From Aureispira sp. CCB-QB1 (lineage in GTDB: Bacteria > Bacteroidota > Bacteroidia > Chitinophagales > Saprospiraceae), in assembly GCF_000724545.1 (NCBI RefSeq), contig NZ_JHBV01000015.1, positions 1 to 64,000 on the forward strand: 64,000 nucleotides of DNA, written 5' to 3'. The number at the start of each line of letters is the position of its first letter. Positions within the stretch are counted from its first letter, which is position 1. Both the position numbers and the translations under genes were made by a program. Below are positions 35,328 to 45,446 of the stretch, piece by piece. The notes beneath the pieces were generated by a model. The model did not search any database, had not been told where the DNA came from, and worked only from the letters and a program-made list of their open reading frames with translations.

Positions 35328-36233
35328 ATGCTATCTATCCTAATTCCTGTTTATAATTTTGATGTCCGAAAATTAATACACCAATTGCATCAGCAAGGGG
35401 TTTTGCTGACAATTCCTTTTGAGATTTTATGTGTAGAAGATGCTTCTGACCGAGTATATATTGACTTAAATCAGTCTATTCAAGCACTTCCTAACGTTCA
35501 TTATCGAGTACTCCCAAACAACTTCGGGCGTTCCAAAATTCGCAATTATCTAGCTTCTCTAGCTCAATATCCATACTTACTTTTTATGGACTGTGATTCT
35601 ATGCCTGTTGAGCCAACTTATCTATCAAATTATGTAGAGCACCTCCATCCCAATCGCCTTTTGTATGGCGGACGTTGTTACCAACCTCAAGCGCCACAAG
35701 ATGCCATACTTTACTTCCATTGGTATTATGGCATTCATAGAGAGCAAAGTTCTGCCAAAACCAGACAAAAAAACGCCTACCAGTCTTTTATGACTAATAA
35801 TTTCTTGATTCCCAAAAGCATCTTTGAATCCATTCGTTTTGATGAGACCCTAACACAATATGGTCATGAAGATACTTTATTTGGATTAGAGTTGCGAGAC
35901 AGAAAAATCCCAATTCGACACTTAGACAACCCACTAGAGCATATCGGCTTAGAATTAAATTTCGTTTTTCTAAAAAAAAGCGAACTTGCTGTCCAAAACT
36001 TACATACTTTACACTCTAAATATTCTGTAGAAAAAGAAATTAGACTACTTCGTTTTTTTATACAAACAAAAAGATTATATTTACATAACCTTATTATAGT
36101 AATATATTTTTTATCAAAAAACCTTATAACAAAGAACCTCTTTTCTCACCACCCCCAATTACTACTATTTGACTTCTATAAACTTGGGTATTTAATCCAC
36201 TGGACTAAAAAACATTCCAAGCATAGTCGTTAA
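35328..36233 (+). CDS. Family 2 glycosyltransferase
   Basis: 301 residues. The GT-A fold is clear: MLSILIPVYNFDVRKL, ILCVEDASD, NFGRSKIRNYLA and LLFMDCDSMP with the DxD metal site. FDETLTQYGHEDTLFGLEL is the usual galactosyl/N-acetylgalactosaminyl-type C-terminal block. No transmembrane anchor in the catalytic part; the C-terminus is basic and hydrophobic (FFIQTKRLYLHNLIIVIYFLS). Donor and acceptor unknown. Confidence 0.92.
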   Translation: MLSILIPVYNFDVRKLIHQLHQQGVLLTIPFEILCVEDASDRVYIDLNQSIQALPNVHYRVLPNNFGRSKIRNYLASLAQYPYLLFMDCDSMPVEPTYLSNYVEHLHPNRLLYGGRCYQPQAPQDAILYFHWYYGIHREQSSAKTRQKNAYQSFMTNNFLIPKSIFESIRFDETLTQYGHEDTLFGLELRDRKIPIRHLDNPLEHIGLELNFVFLKKSELAVQNLHTLHSKYSVEKEIRLLRFFIQTKRLYLHNLIIVIYFLSKNLITKNLFSHHPQLLLFDFYKLGYLIHWTKKHSKHSR

Positions 36234-36707
36234 CTCCAATTTATAAAATAATCACCTCAACGTATCTTGAGTTTTGTTCGCCAATCAACCTGATAACTAT
36301 TTGTTCTTAATAGTTATTATAATACTGATTGCAAAGTTTTATCCTATTTGTATAAATATTCTAAACAAATAAGACGGTCCATGCTATGATCATAATTTGG
36401 CTCAAAAAAACAAAAATATAGTGCCCTTCTTGAACATTATAAAATGCACTTAAATTGTATTTATATACTGGCATTTGCTGTCATTTTTTTTTTCAAAAAG
36501 TAAATATCAATACACTCTCAATACTTAAAATAAACAAACATAATATTTTAATTATCAAAATAAAGCTATTCAAAAGAACTTCCTTTCTTACCTTTTTTTT
36601 GTCATATTAATGATATGGGTTTGAACTTGTAGTTGGAAGTTCTTAACTTAGGGCTACCTAAAAATTTATAAATTTCTAACATTATTTAACTAATTTAACT
36701 TATTAGT
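36234..36707. other. 474-bp intergenic region before the adhesin
   Basis: AT-rich. CTCAA/TTGAG with TTTTG near 36257-36275 is a weak terminator of the glycosyltransferase; ATAACTATT/AATAGTTAT (36293-36317) is a 9-bp hairpin. No clear promoter match. Confidence 0.35.
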
Positions 36708-39700
36708 ATGAAAAAAAATCTAATATATTTTTTATCTTTTTATTTGATAATGTTGAGTGCGACCACAACATCTGCTCAATATTGCACCACCAACGTTGGA
36801 CCTTCCAGTGCGGGAGACTCTAGTGTTGATAGTATAGGTTTGACTGGTGATGCAGGAACAACGATCACTTATCAAAAAGTTTGTGCTGCTACAAGAGTGG
36901 AAGACCTCACAGCAACACAAAGTGCTTCTGTAACAGCAGGCAGCAGTTACAACCTAACTGTTATCTTTGGCACTTGTGGTTCGACTCCCTATGCTGGTGC
37001 TGGTGAAGTTTGGATTGATTGGAACCAAAACGATGCTTTTGACCCAGCAGAATCTATAGGAACGTGGACAGGTTCCCCTACAGATACGAGTGTATTTTCA
37101 TTTACAGTTCCTAACAGTGCCTTCAACGGAACAACTCGCATGCGTGTGATGCAGCAAGAAGGATCATCTGTCACTCCTCCTCTTAATCCTTGCGGATCAT
37201 ATCTTTGGGGGTCTGTTGCTGACTTTAGCATTGTAATTTCTGGTGGTGTCACCATTACTTGCCCTGTTCCATCCGCACTCACTGCCAACAACCTCACAGC
37301 TACTTCTGCTGATTTGGGGTGGACAGAAAACGGAACAGCCACCAACTGGCAAATTAGCTATGGTGCGCCTGGTACAGCTGCTGGCGCTGGCGTTACTATG
37401 ATGACCACTACCAATCCTACTAATGTAACAGGTTTAAATCCTAATAGTCCTTATGATTTTTATGTACGATCTGTTTGTGGGGCTGGTGACTCTAGCCTTT
37501 GGGTAGGTCCTTTTAATTTTGTAACACCTTGTGCTGCTCTTACGGCTCCTTATTCACAACCTTTTGCCACCAATGCTCTACCTGCTTGTTGGACTCAAAT
37601 GGGTGCCACTAACTGGGAATATGGAAGTAATGTCACAAACCCAACAGGTTTTGCAGATTATGGCGCAGATAATGTTCCTGATCATAGCCTTGGAGGTGGT
37701 GGAACATTCATTGGTATGGATGGTTCTGACAATACCAACGGAGAAGTAAGTACCTTGATGTCTCCTATGGTTGATATCGCCCCACTTACCAATGCTCAAT
37801 TAAGCTATTGGGTCTTTAGTAATAATGTTACAGATGCTGCTCAAAACAAATTGATTGTTGAATTTTATGATGGTGCTAACTGGACTGTTGTTGATTCCAT
37901 TCAAGCCAACTTAGGTACTACTTGGGTAGAATTCACAACGGATCTAACTACGTTTACAGTTACTGGTAACGTTCAAGTTCGTTTTACAGTTACTGGAGAC
38001 AACTCTGCTGGTGGGTTCACTTATCACAACGATATTTTGATTGATGATGTTGCCTTCCGCAATGCACCTACCTGTTTAATACCTGCCTCTTTAACTGCTA
38101 ACAATATCACAGCTACTTCTGCTGATTTGGGGTGGACAGAAAACGGAACAGCCACCAACTGGCAAATTAGCTATGGTGCACCTGGTTCGGGTGCTGGTGC
38201 TGGTGTTACTATGATGACCAACACTAACCCTGTCAATGTAACAGGCTTAAACTCCAATAGTCCTTATGATTTTTATGTACGATCTATTTGTGGTGCTGGC
38301 GATACTAGCATGTGGGTAGGTCCTTTTAATTTTGTAACACCTTGTGGTGTCTTTACAGCTCCTTACTTACAGCCCTTTGCCACCAATGCTCTACCTGCTT
38401 GTTGGACTCAAATGGGTGCCACTAACTGGGAATATGGAAGTAATGCCACAAACCCAACAGGTTTTGCAGATTATGGTGCAGATAACGTTCCTGATCATAG
38501 CCTTGGAGGTGGTGGAACATTCATTGGTATGGATGGCTCTGACAACACCAACGGAGAAGTAAGTACCTTGATGTCTCCTATGGTTGATATCGCCCCACTT
38601 ACCAATGCTCAATTAAGCTATTGGGTCTTTAGTAATAATGTTACAGATGCTGCTCAAAACAAATTGATTGTTGAATTTTATGATGGTGCTAACTGGACTG
38701 TTGTTGATTCCATTCAAGCTAACCTAGGATCTGCTTGGGTAGAGTTTACGACTGATTTAACAACCTTTACAGTTACTGGTAACGTTCAAGTTCGTTTTAC
38801 AGTTACTGGTGACAACTCTGCTGGTGGGTTCACTTATCACAATGATATTTTGATTGATGATATTGCCTTCCGCAATGCACCTACTTGTCCAGTACCTGGA
38901 CTGTTGACTGCCAACAACATCACAGCTACTTCTGCTGATTTGGGGTGGACAGAAAATGGTTCGGCTACCAACTGGCAAATTAGCTATGGTGCGCCAGGTA
39001 CAGCTGCTGGTGCTGGTGTTACTATGATGACCACCACTAACCCTACTAATATAACAGGTCTAAACTCTGATAGCCCTTACGATTTTTATGTACGATCTGT
39101 TTGTGGCGCTGGTGACTCTAGTCTTTGGGTGGGTCCTTTCAACTTCAGAACGCCTTGTGCAGTTCTTACTGGAGATGTATCTAGTGATGCCATTTCTATT
39201 GGAAGTCTTCCTTATTCTACAACAGGTAATACAGATTCTTGTTATATGAATACTAGTAACAATGCAAGTGCAGATGTTTGGTATCAATATGTTGTAGAGC
39301 CTTGCACCGATTCTTTAACCATCTCTTTGTGTGGTTCTAGTTTTGATACTTACCTTCGTGTATTTGCTAGCGATGCTAGTACACAAATCTTCTTTAACGA
39401 CGATAATTCAGCAGCATGTGGTACTGGTGGAAATTCTCACTTAGCAATTGATGTAACCAACTCATCTTCTATTAATCCTGGTGATACAATCTACATTATG
39501 GTAGAAGGTTATCTCGGACGTCAAGGAGTTTACAACTTGAATGTATCCAATACAGTTATGTGCCCTCCAACAAACCTTGTCATCACAGAAATCATGTACA
39601 ATCCACCAGAAAGTGGCACAGACTCTTTAGAATTTGTTGAAATTTACAACAATGGTACAACTGCTGCTAACTTAGGTGGTTATACCTTATCTGGAATTGC

Positions 39701-41567
39701 TTATACCTTCCCTAACGTTAGCTTACCTGCGGGGGGGTACTATGTTGTTGGTGTAAATGCTTCTGCATTTAATACTGTATACGGAATGCCTGCTGATGGT
39801 ATTGCTAGTTCAGGTGGTTTGTCTAATGGTGGCGAAGCTGTTATTATCAGAAACCCAATAGGCATGGTGGTCGATTCTGTACGTTATGATGATTCAGCAC
39901 CTTGGCCAGCAGGTTCTGGTGCGGGAATGCCTGACGGAGGTGGAGCATCTTTGATCTTGTGTGATACTGCTGCTGACAATGCTGATGCAGCTAACTGGAA
40001 TGCTTGTATAACAAGCACAGGTGTTACAATTAACGGTAATGTTGTTTTGGCTAGTCCAGGTGCAGCAAACTCTTGTCCAATGCCATTGGATGTAGCCGTA
40101 GCATCGTTCTACAACTTAGATTCTATCTATTGTAATGCAGGTACTATCTCAGGTTCTGTTATTATTACAAATATGAGTAATACAGACGCAACAAACGTAC
40201 CTTACACCATTACAGCGAATGGTACTCCATTGGGTGGCGGAACTATTTCATTGTTAGCAGGATTCGCATCTGATACAATTACAGTTGGTCCTTTCCCTGC
40301 TGCTACAGGCGCCGCCAATATTGTTGCGATGACTTCATTGACAGGTGATGCCAATACAAGCAATGATATGCTTTCGATGATGGTATATGTTTCTAATACT
40401 GCTGCTGCTGCTAATATCGTAACAGACATCACTTGTAATGGTGATTCTACTGGTGTTGTAGCTGCTATGGGATCAAATGGAATTGGAGCATATGGTTACA
40501 TGTGGAACTCAGATGCAAACCTTACTACAGATACCTTGATGAATCTTCCTGCTGGCATGCATACAGTTGTTGTAATGGACTCTGTAGGTTGTACAGATAC
40601 TGCTATGGTTACTTTGACAGAACCTACTGCAATCATGTTGACAGATACTGTTGATAATGTATTGTGTAACGGTGATTCTACTGGTATGGCTATTGTTATG
40701 GCAACAGGTGGCACTCCTGCTTACTCTTTTGCTTGGTCAAACGGAGCTACTTCTGATACCATCATGAACCTTCCTGCTGGTACTTATACTGTAACCGTAA
40801 CAGATGCGAATGGCTGTATGGAAATGCTTACGGCTACTGTTTCTGAAGCTACTGCAATTATGTTAACAGATACTGTTGATAATGTATTGTGTAACGGTGA
40901 TTCTACTGGTATGGCTATTGTTATGGCAACAGGTGGTACTCCTGCTTATGCTTTTGCTTGGTCAAATGGAGCTACTTCTGATACCATCATGAACCTTCCT
41001 GCTGGTGCTTATACTGTAACCGTAACAGATGCAAATGGTTGTATGGAAATGCTTACAGCTACTGTTTCTGAGCCTACTGCTCTTGATGTAACAATTACCG
41101 ATAACGGAGATGGTAGTGCTTATGCTACTGCTACAGGAGGAACTCCTGGATACACCTTCTTATGGGATGCTGCTGCTAACAACCAAACAACAGATACAGC
41201 AACTGCTTTAATTCACAACGGCACTTATGTCGTAACCGTGACAGATGCGAATGGTTGTACAGATACAGCTTCTATTGTTGTTAATATTAACAGTGTAACG
41301 AACATTGCTAATGTTGCCAACTTGAGCTTATTCCCTAATCCTACTAATGCAAATGTATTCGTAGAATTGGAATTGGTTAAAAATACAGATGTTCAAATTA
41401 ATGTTACGAACGCTATTGGTCAACTTGTTATCAACAAAGAATTGACCAATGTACAATCTGAAAAAGTAGAGTTAAATACATCTACACTATCTTCAGGTGT
41501 TTATATGGTTCAGTTCACTATTGGTACTGAATCAATTACTAGAAAATTAATTGTTAGCAAACAATAA
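36708..41567 (+). CDS. Giant T9SS adhesin with FN3, MAM-like, LTD and SprB repeats
   Basis: 1619 residues. Signal peptide to about 24 (TTSAQ). Domains in order: GEVED-type (about 70-178; AGEVWIDWNQNDAFDPAE); FN3 (185-275); MAM/jelly-roll-like (280-455); second FN3 plus MAM-like copy (456-726); third FN3 (727-813); PPC-like domain (815-953); lamin-tail domain (955-1095; LVITEIMYNPP); CARDB-like (1125-1228); three SprB repeats (1239-1480; VLCNGDSTG..GTPAY); type A sorting domain (1539-1619; LSLFPNPTNANVFVELE). SprB repeats are known from the gliding-motility adhesin SprB of Flavobacterium. A cell-surface adhesin is the best inference. Confidence 0.93.
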   Translation: MKKNLIYFLSFYLIMLSATTTSAQYCTTNVGPSSAGDSSVDSIGLTGDAGTTITYQKVCAATRVEDLTATQSASVTAGSSYNLTVIFGTCGSTPYAGAGEVWIDWNQNDAFDPAESIGTWTGSPTDTSVFSFTVPNSAFNGTTRMRVMQQEGSSVTPPLNPCGSYLWGSVADFSIVISGGVTITCPVPSALTANNLTATSADLGWTENGTATNWQISYGAPGTAAGAGVTMMTTTNPTNVTGLNPNSPYDFYVRSVCGAGDSSLWVGPFNFVTPCAALTAPYSQPFATNALPACWTQMGATNWEYGSNVTNPTGFADYGADNVPDHSLGGGGTFIGMDGSDNTNGEVSTLMSPMVDIAPLTNAQLSYWVFSNNVTDAAQNKLIVEFYDGANWTVVDSIQANLGTTWVEFTTDLTTFTVTGNVQVRFTVTGDNSAGGFTYHNDILIDDVAFRNAPTCLIPASLTANNITATSADLGWTENGTATNWQISYGAPGSGAGAGVTMMTNTNPVNVTGLNSNSPYDFYVRSICGAGDTSMWVGPFNFVTPCGVFTAPYLQPFATNALPACWTQMGATNWEYGSNATNPTGFADYGADNVPDHSLGGGGTFIGMDGSDNTNGEVSTLMSPMVDIAPLTNAQLSYWVFSNNVTDAAQNKLIVEFYDGANWTVVDSIQANLGSAWVEFTTDLTTFTVTGNVQVRFTVTGDNSAGGFTYHNDILIDDIAFRNAPTCPVPGLLTANNITATSADLGWTENGSATNWQISYGAPGTAAGAGVTMMTTTNPTNITGLNSDSPYDFYVRSVCGAGDSSLWVGPFNFRTPCAVLTGDVSSDAISIGSLPYSTTGNTDSCYMNTSNNASADVWYQYVVEPCTDSLTISLCGSSFDTYLRVFASDASTQIFFNDDNSAACGTGGNSHLAIDVTNSSSINPGDTIYIMVEGYLGRQGVYNLNVSNTVMCPPTNLVITEIMYNPPESGTDSLEFVEIYNNGTTAANLGGYTLSGIAYTFPNVSLPAGGYYVVGVNASAFNTVYGMPADGIASSGGLSNGGEAVIIRNPIGMVVDSVRYDDSAPWPAGSGAGMPDGGGASLILCDTAADNADAANWNACITSTGVTINGNVVLASPGAANSCPMPLDVAVASFYNLDSIYCNAGTISGSVIITNMSNTDATNVPYTITANGTPLGGGTISLLAGFASDTITVGPFPAATGAANIVAMTSLTGDANTSNDMLSMMVYVSNTAAAANIVTDITCNGDSTGVVAAMGSNGIGAYGYMWNSDANLTTDTLMNLPAGMHTVVVMDSVGCTDTAMVTLTEPTAIMLTDTVDNVLCNGDSTGMAIVMATGGTPAYSFAWSNGATSDTIMNLPAGTYTVTVTDANGCMEMLTATVSEATAIMLTDTVDNVLCNGDSTGMAIVMATGGTPAYAFAWSNGATSDTIMNLPAGAYTVTVTDANGCMEMLTATVSEPTALDVTITDNGDGSAYATATGGTPGYTFLWDAAANNQTTDTATALIHNGTYVVTVTDANGCTDTASIVVNINSVTNIANVANLSLFPNPTNANVFVELELVKNTDVQINVTNAIGQLVINKELTNVQSEKVELNTSTLSSGVYMVQFTIGTESITRKLIVSKQ
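37262..39148 (+). repeat. 813-bp direct repeat inside the adhesin gene
   Basis: Units at 37262-38074 and 38075-38887 are offset by 813 bp (271 codons) and a third, FN3-only copy runs 38888-39148. Long stretches (for example 37557-37905 against 38370-38718) differ at only a handful of bases, which indicates recent duplication or ongoing gene conversion. Confidence 0.9.
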
Positions 41568-41591
41568 TTTGACTAGTTCAAAATAACTAAC

Positions 41592-41626
41592 AAGGGTTGT
41601 ATTTTCTTTAGGAAGATACAGCCCTT
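41592..41626 (+). terminator. Terminator of the 1619-residue adhesin
   Basis: AAGGGTTGTATTTTC pairs with GAAGATACAGCCCTT (two wobble pairs), T run after; 24 nt past the stop. Confidence 0.85.
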
Positions 41627-41682
41627 TTGTTTGGTAAGCAAAAAGAAACATACAATTATGCAGTTGTACATAGACAGATCTT

Positions 41683-41867
41683 CAAATTAACATTACAAAT
41701 ATTAATAATCAACTTGCCATTCATAAAGAATTGACAATTGTGCCATCTAAAAAAGTAGAACTAAATACGTCTATACTCCCCTGAGCTACTCATTTATTTG
41801 GTTCATTCTATAATTAGTATAGAATTACTCTCTAAAAGATTAATGGTTCTTAAACAATCATTTAGTT
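41683..41867 (+). pseudogene. Decayed duplicate of the adhesin's sorting-domain tail
   Basis: The stretch aligns with the last ~200 bp of the upstream gene (41395-41565): TCAAATTAACATTACAAATA.., CAACTTGCCAT..AAAGAATTGACAA, AAAAAAGTAGAACTAAATAC.., ATTAATGGTTCTTAAACAAT. Internal stops and small deletions show it is no longer coding. The homology continues into the terminator that follows. Confidence 0.75.
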
Positions 41868-41885
41868 AGTTTAAAATGACAAATA

Positions 41886-41917
41886 AAGGCTGTGTTCTCT
41901 CTAAGAGGACATGGTCT
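41886..41917 (+). terminator. Duplicated, degenerate copy of the adhesin terminator
   Basis: AAGGCTGTGTTCTC and GAGGACATGGTCTT still pair partly and a T run follows; matches the arrangement at 41592-41626. The following 41920-42174 shows no feature. Confidence 0.6.
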
Positions 41918-42174
41918 TTTTATTTAATTAAAACAAAACAAAAGTTTACAATTATACATATATAAAGTACAAAATGCTTCTTTTTGTCAAAAAACTAACT
42001 TTTTATACCTCAAAACAAAATAACTAGCAAATCAATTTAAAATCCTGCCAATAAAACTTTATCTTTCCATTAAATGAATGCCCCCTCTACCCTTATAATA
42101 CATTTTCATGAATGGAGACTTAATTAAAATTGTCTACCTCAAAACAATATTCATTTAATTAAAATACGTACCTT

Positions 42175-44793
42175 ATGAAAGTTTTTTTTACAACTTGTGT
42201 GCTATTTTTTGTAGCATGCTCGTTTACAAGAGCCCAAACCGTTTTGCTAGAAACATTCAATGGCACTTCGACCCCAAGTGGATGGACCAACACAGCTACA
42301 GCAGGACCAGGCTGGCTATTCAGCACGAATGCTGGATATGACGTCTCTAGTATCACCGACCATACTAATAATGGTGGTAATTATGCATGGATTGATTTTT
42401 CAGGAACAGATGCAGGAGTCGTTTTACAAAGTCCTGTTATTGATGTTTCTACCTTAACAACCCCTTATTTACAGTTTTATTACGAAAGCCATTATTCTGG
42501 CTCCTTGAGTCCCTTCAATTTTGTCTATCTAGAAGCATGGAACGGCTCGTCTTGGGTACTTGTCAATACTTTTCAAGGCAACACTCCTTTTGGTTGGGAC
42601 GAATATGGCTTTAATATGTCTAGTTTTACATTTAATGGTGGCAATGATCTTCAGTTTCGTTTTCGGGGCGAATCTGGTGGAGCTAGCAATGACTTTAACA
42701 ACGACCTCTTGTTAGATGATGTAGAGGTAATGGAATTGCCAACGTGCCCTAAACCAAGTAACTTAGCTGTCAACAACATTACGGCTACTAGTGCCGATTT
42801 TTCATGGGTTGAAAATGGTACAGCAACTGACTGGCAAGTAGAATTTGGTCCTCAAGGATTTACCCAAGGAACTACGGCAGGGACAGTAGTTTTTACTTCT
42901 ACCAACCCATACAATCAGACTGGCTTATCTCCTAGTACAACATTTGATTTGTATGTACGCTCTATTTGTGCTCCTGGTGATACTAGTCGATGGGTGGGTC
43001 CTATTAATTTCACAACGCTTTGTGCTACAGCTGTTGCTCCATGGTCTGAAAGTTTTACAGGCAACAGCACTCCAAACTGCTGGAACGAATCAGGTTCAGA
43101 GCCGTGGCGTTATTCAACAAGCGCAGGATATGCTGCCGCAAATGCAGGAGATCATACTGGAAATGGCGGTAACTATGCGTGGATTGATGGTTCTTCTCCC
43201 AGTGGTCCTAACCAAATTAGTACTTTGGAGAGCCCTCCAATTGATGTGAGTGGTCTTACTGTTCCACTACTTTCTTATTGGGTATTTTCTCACAATCCTA
43301 CTGATAACTCTTATAACACCTTAACAGTTGAAGTATACGATGGTGCTGCTTGGAATATCGTAAGTACCATTAACTCAGATCAAGGAAATGGATGGAATCA
43401 CATTATCGCTGGTTTACAAAACTTAACCATAACAGGTCCTATCCAAATTCGTTTTACGATTGCTGAAAATTCGCCAGGAACAGCTTTCTATAACGACATT
43501 CTAATCGATGACATAGAAGTTAAAGAGGCCCCTAATGTATCAGCAGATACCCTATTGGGCGTTCAATCCCTTTATTGTAATGCTGCGGTTAATGTAACAT
43601 TGGTTGTTTCCAATAAATCAGGTAATCCAGAAACTGATGTGCCGTGGACAGTCGAGTCTAATGGAACAGTGATTGCTAATGGTGTTATTCCTGTATTGGC
43701 ACCCAATGGATCTGATTCTATTCCTTTATCTTTGGGAGGAGTTGGTCCAGCAGGACCTAATGCGATGATTACAGCCTACACCCATTTTGCTCCCGATCAG
43801 ACAAGTTCTGATGACACTCTAATTGTAACAACTGGAATGTCCTATACTGGTGTTAATGCAACTATGACAAGTCCTGTAGGTTGTGCTGGCGCTTCCAATG
43901 GTGAAATTGAAGCTGTAGGAAATAATGGAATTGGAGCTTACACCTATCAGTGGGATGCTTCTGCGGGTAGCCAAACAACAGCTACTGCAACAGGTTTATC
44001 AGCAGGAATGTATACACTAACCGTAACCGACTCCATAGGTTGCTCTACAGTAGCATCACTAACGTTAGTTGACCCTCCTGCTATGACTCTAACTAGTTCT
44101 GGAACAGATTTAAATTGTAATGGTGATAACAGTGGAGCTGCTGTTGCAACTCCTAACGGAGGAGTCCCTGGCTATACTTATATGTGGAGCAATGGAGCAA
44201 TGACCAATCAATTGGCAAATGTTGCTGCTGGAACATACACCGTTAGTGTTACTGATGCTAATGGATGCGAATTAACAAGCACCGTTACCTTAAATGAACC
44301 TGCAACAGCCATACTTGCTTCTGTCACTGATAATGGAAATGGAACTGCTCTAGCCAATGCAACTGGAGGAGTCGCTCCATATAGCTATCAATGGGATGCT
44401 TCTACTGGTAATCAAACGACTGCAATGGCGACAGGTTTAACACCTGGAAATGTTTATTATGTAGTTGTGACAGATGCTAATGGATGTTCTGATGTTGTTT
44501 CTTTCAAAGCGATAGCTCTAGATGTTACGACCATTGATGATGATGCTAATTTGAGTATGTATCCAAATCCAACGAGTGGAAATATCTTTGTTGATTTAAA
44601 TTTAAATGAACAAATGGATGTGCAAATTCAAATTGCAACGGTAACAGGTCAAGTTTTAATGACTCATCAGTTTAATCAAACGCAAAACAGTAAATTTGAA
44701 TTAGAAACTGCTCAGTTGCCTACAGGAGTTTATATGGTTACCTTTAGTATAGGTTCTGATCAGTTAACAAAAAAATTAATTGTTACTAAGTAA
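42175..44793 (+). CDS. Large T9SS adhesin, related to the 36708 protein
   Basis: 872 residues. Signal peptide to about 21 (SFTRAQ). MAM/jelly-roll-like domain (about 22-190; YESHYSGSLSPFNFVYLEAW), FN3 (191-285; ATSADFSWVENGTATDWQVEFGP), second MAM-like (286-455), CARDB-like (455-560), three SprB-type repeats (565-780; LNCNGDNSGAAVATPNGG) and a type A sorting domain (793-872; LSMYPNPTSGNIFVDLN). Module order is a shortened version of the gene upstream, and several motifs match it, so the two are paralogs. Likely a surface adhesin. Confidence 0.93.
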   Translation: MKVFFTTCVLFFVACSFTRAQTVLLETFNGTSTPSGWTNTATAGPGWLFSTNAGYDVSSITDHTNNGGNYAWIDFSGTDAGVVLQSPVIDVSTLTTPYLQFYYESHYSGSLSPFNFVYLEAWNGSSWVLVNTFQGNTPFGWDEYGFNMSSFTFNGGNDLQFRFRGESGGASNDFNNDLLLDDVEVMELPTCPKPSNLAVNNITATSADFSWVENGTATDWQVEFGPQGFTQGTTAGTVVFTSTNPYNQTGLSPSTTFDLYVRSICAPGDTSRWVGPINFTTLCATAVAPWSESFTGNSTPNCWNESGSEPWRYSTSAGYAAANAGDHTGNGGNYAWIDGSSPSGPNQISTLESPPIDVSGLTVPLLSYWVFSHNPTDNSYNTLTVEVYDGAAWNIVSTINSDQGNGWNHIIAGLQNLTITGPIQIRFTIAENSPGTAFYNDILIDDIEVKEAPNVSADTLLGVQSLYCNAAVNVTLVVSNKSGNPETDVPWTVESNGTVIANGVIPVLAPNGSDSIPLSLGGVGPAGPNAMITAYTHFAPDQTSSDDTLIVTTGMSYTGVNATMTSPVGCAGASNGEIEAVGNNGIGAYTYQWDASAGSQTTATATGLSAGMYTLTVTDSIGCSTVASLTLVDPPAMTLTSSGTDLNCNGDNSGAAVATPNGGVPGYTYMWSNGAMTNQLANVAAGTYTVSVTDANGCELTSTVTLNEPATAILASVTDNGNGTALANATGGVAPYSYQWDASTGNQTTAMATGLTPGNVYYVVVTDANGCSDVVSFKAIALDVTTIDDDANLSMYPNPTSGNIFVDLNLNEQMDVQIQIATVTGQVLMTHQFNQTQNSKFELETAQLPTGVYMVTFSIGSDQLTKKLIVTK

Positions 44794-44801
44794 TAATAGT
44801 A

Positions 44802-44900
44802 GTTGCCTACCGTGCTACTTTGTGATCGTTAGGTCGTGAGCTCGTAAGCGTAGTTACCAAAAGACAAAAGCACGTTTATATCGTTTTTTAAACGAAGTGG
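44802..44900. repeat. Dispersed repeat, degenerate long copy
   Basis: Read on the minus strand, GATCACAAAGTAGCACGGTA matches the family core, and ATATAAACGTGCTTTTGTC matches the ATATAAATGTGCTTTTTT tail of the copy at 22366-22462. It begins 9 nt after the adhesin stop. Confidence 0.6.
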
Positions 44901-44925
44901 TCGCTTAGGAAAACAACTAATACTA

Positions 44926-44960
44926 GCCTATCTGGATATAAAACTCTAGATGGGCTTTTT
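44926..44960 (+). terminator. Terminator of the 872-residue adhesin
   Basis: GCCTATCTGGA pairs with TCTAGATGGGC, followed by TTTTTT, about 130 nt past the stop, beyond the dispersed repeat. Confidence 0.8.
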
Positions 44961-44981
44961 TGATGTCATGCCCCGAAAAAA

Positions 44982-45017
44982 AAGGAGTCAATAACAATAA
45001 ATTGCTATTGACTCCTT
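44982..45017 (-). terminator. Terminator of SRP RNA copy 1
   Basis: AAGGAGTCAATAGCAA and TTGTTATTGACTCCTT (minus strand) form a 16-bp stem with one G-U pair and loop TTTA, followed by TTTTTTTT. A second T run directly follows the RNA helix itself. Confidence 0.92.
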
Positions 45018-45028
45018 CATAAAAAAAA

Positions 45029-45122
45029 GAGCAGAAACACACCAGCTGCTACAACCACCTACCCTTGCTTGCGTTAACACCTGGGGGATTTAATGGGAGC
45101 TTGCCATGCATCTCCAACTCTG
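45029..45122 (-). ncRNA. ffs: Signal recognition particle 4.5S RNA, copy 1
   Basis: About 94 nt. The apical SRP signature reads CAGGU GU(UAAC)GC AAGCA: the universally conserved AGGU and AAGCA sides of the symmetric loop, spaced exactly as in E. coli 4.5S RNA, closed by a UAAC tetraloop of the URRC class accepted in SRP RNAs. CCCCC upstream pairs with the following GGG. The 5' GAGUUGGAGAUGCA and 3' UGUGUUUCUGCUC ends pair over 13 positions with one bulged U. The RNA binds Ffh (SRP54) for co-translational targeting. A perfect promoter and terminator flank it. Confidence 0.9.
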
Positions 45123-45126
45123 GTTG

Positions 45127-45157
45127 CAAATATAGAATGCTTTTTGGGTTTCACAAA
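45127..45157 (-). promoter_or_regulatory. Promoter of SRP RNA copy 1
   Basis: TTTG (45157-45154), 19-bp spacer, TATATTTG (45134-45127) followed by C: a full match to the Bacteroidota consensus, with the RNA starting about 5 nt later. The 260 bp to the second copy hold nothing else recognised. Confidence 0.88.
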
Positions 45158-45401
45158 CTTTTTAATGAAATAAATTAAACTTTTTTTAGCTTAGTTTTAA
45201 TTAATCATTAATAATCAAGCAAAAAGGTTGTATTAAAATTCCCTCTCAATAATTTTCGTTACTTACGACTGTCTTTTATGATCAAGAAGTACATTAAGTC
45301 ATCGTCCAAAATTTCTTGTGCTTCCACTAAAAACTATTTTTATGATACGATTCCTTTAGATCGTTTTATTAAAAATAACCAATTTACAATTACCAAAAAA
45401 A

Positions 45402-45437
45402 AAGGAGTCAATAACAATAAATTGCTATTGACTCCTT
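45402..45437 (-). terminator. Terminator of SRP RNA copy 2
   Basis: Same hairpin as copy 1 (16-bp stem, loop TTTA, long T run on the minus strand). Confidence 0.92.
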
Positions 45438-45446
45438 CATAAAAAA

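Noticed and set aside
37531-38612. Repeated small frames in both strands inside the adhesin
   Set aside because: They recur at an 813-bp offset only because the gene itself is duplicated there.
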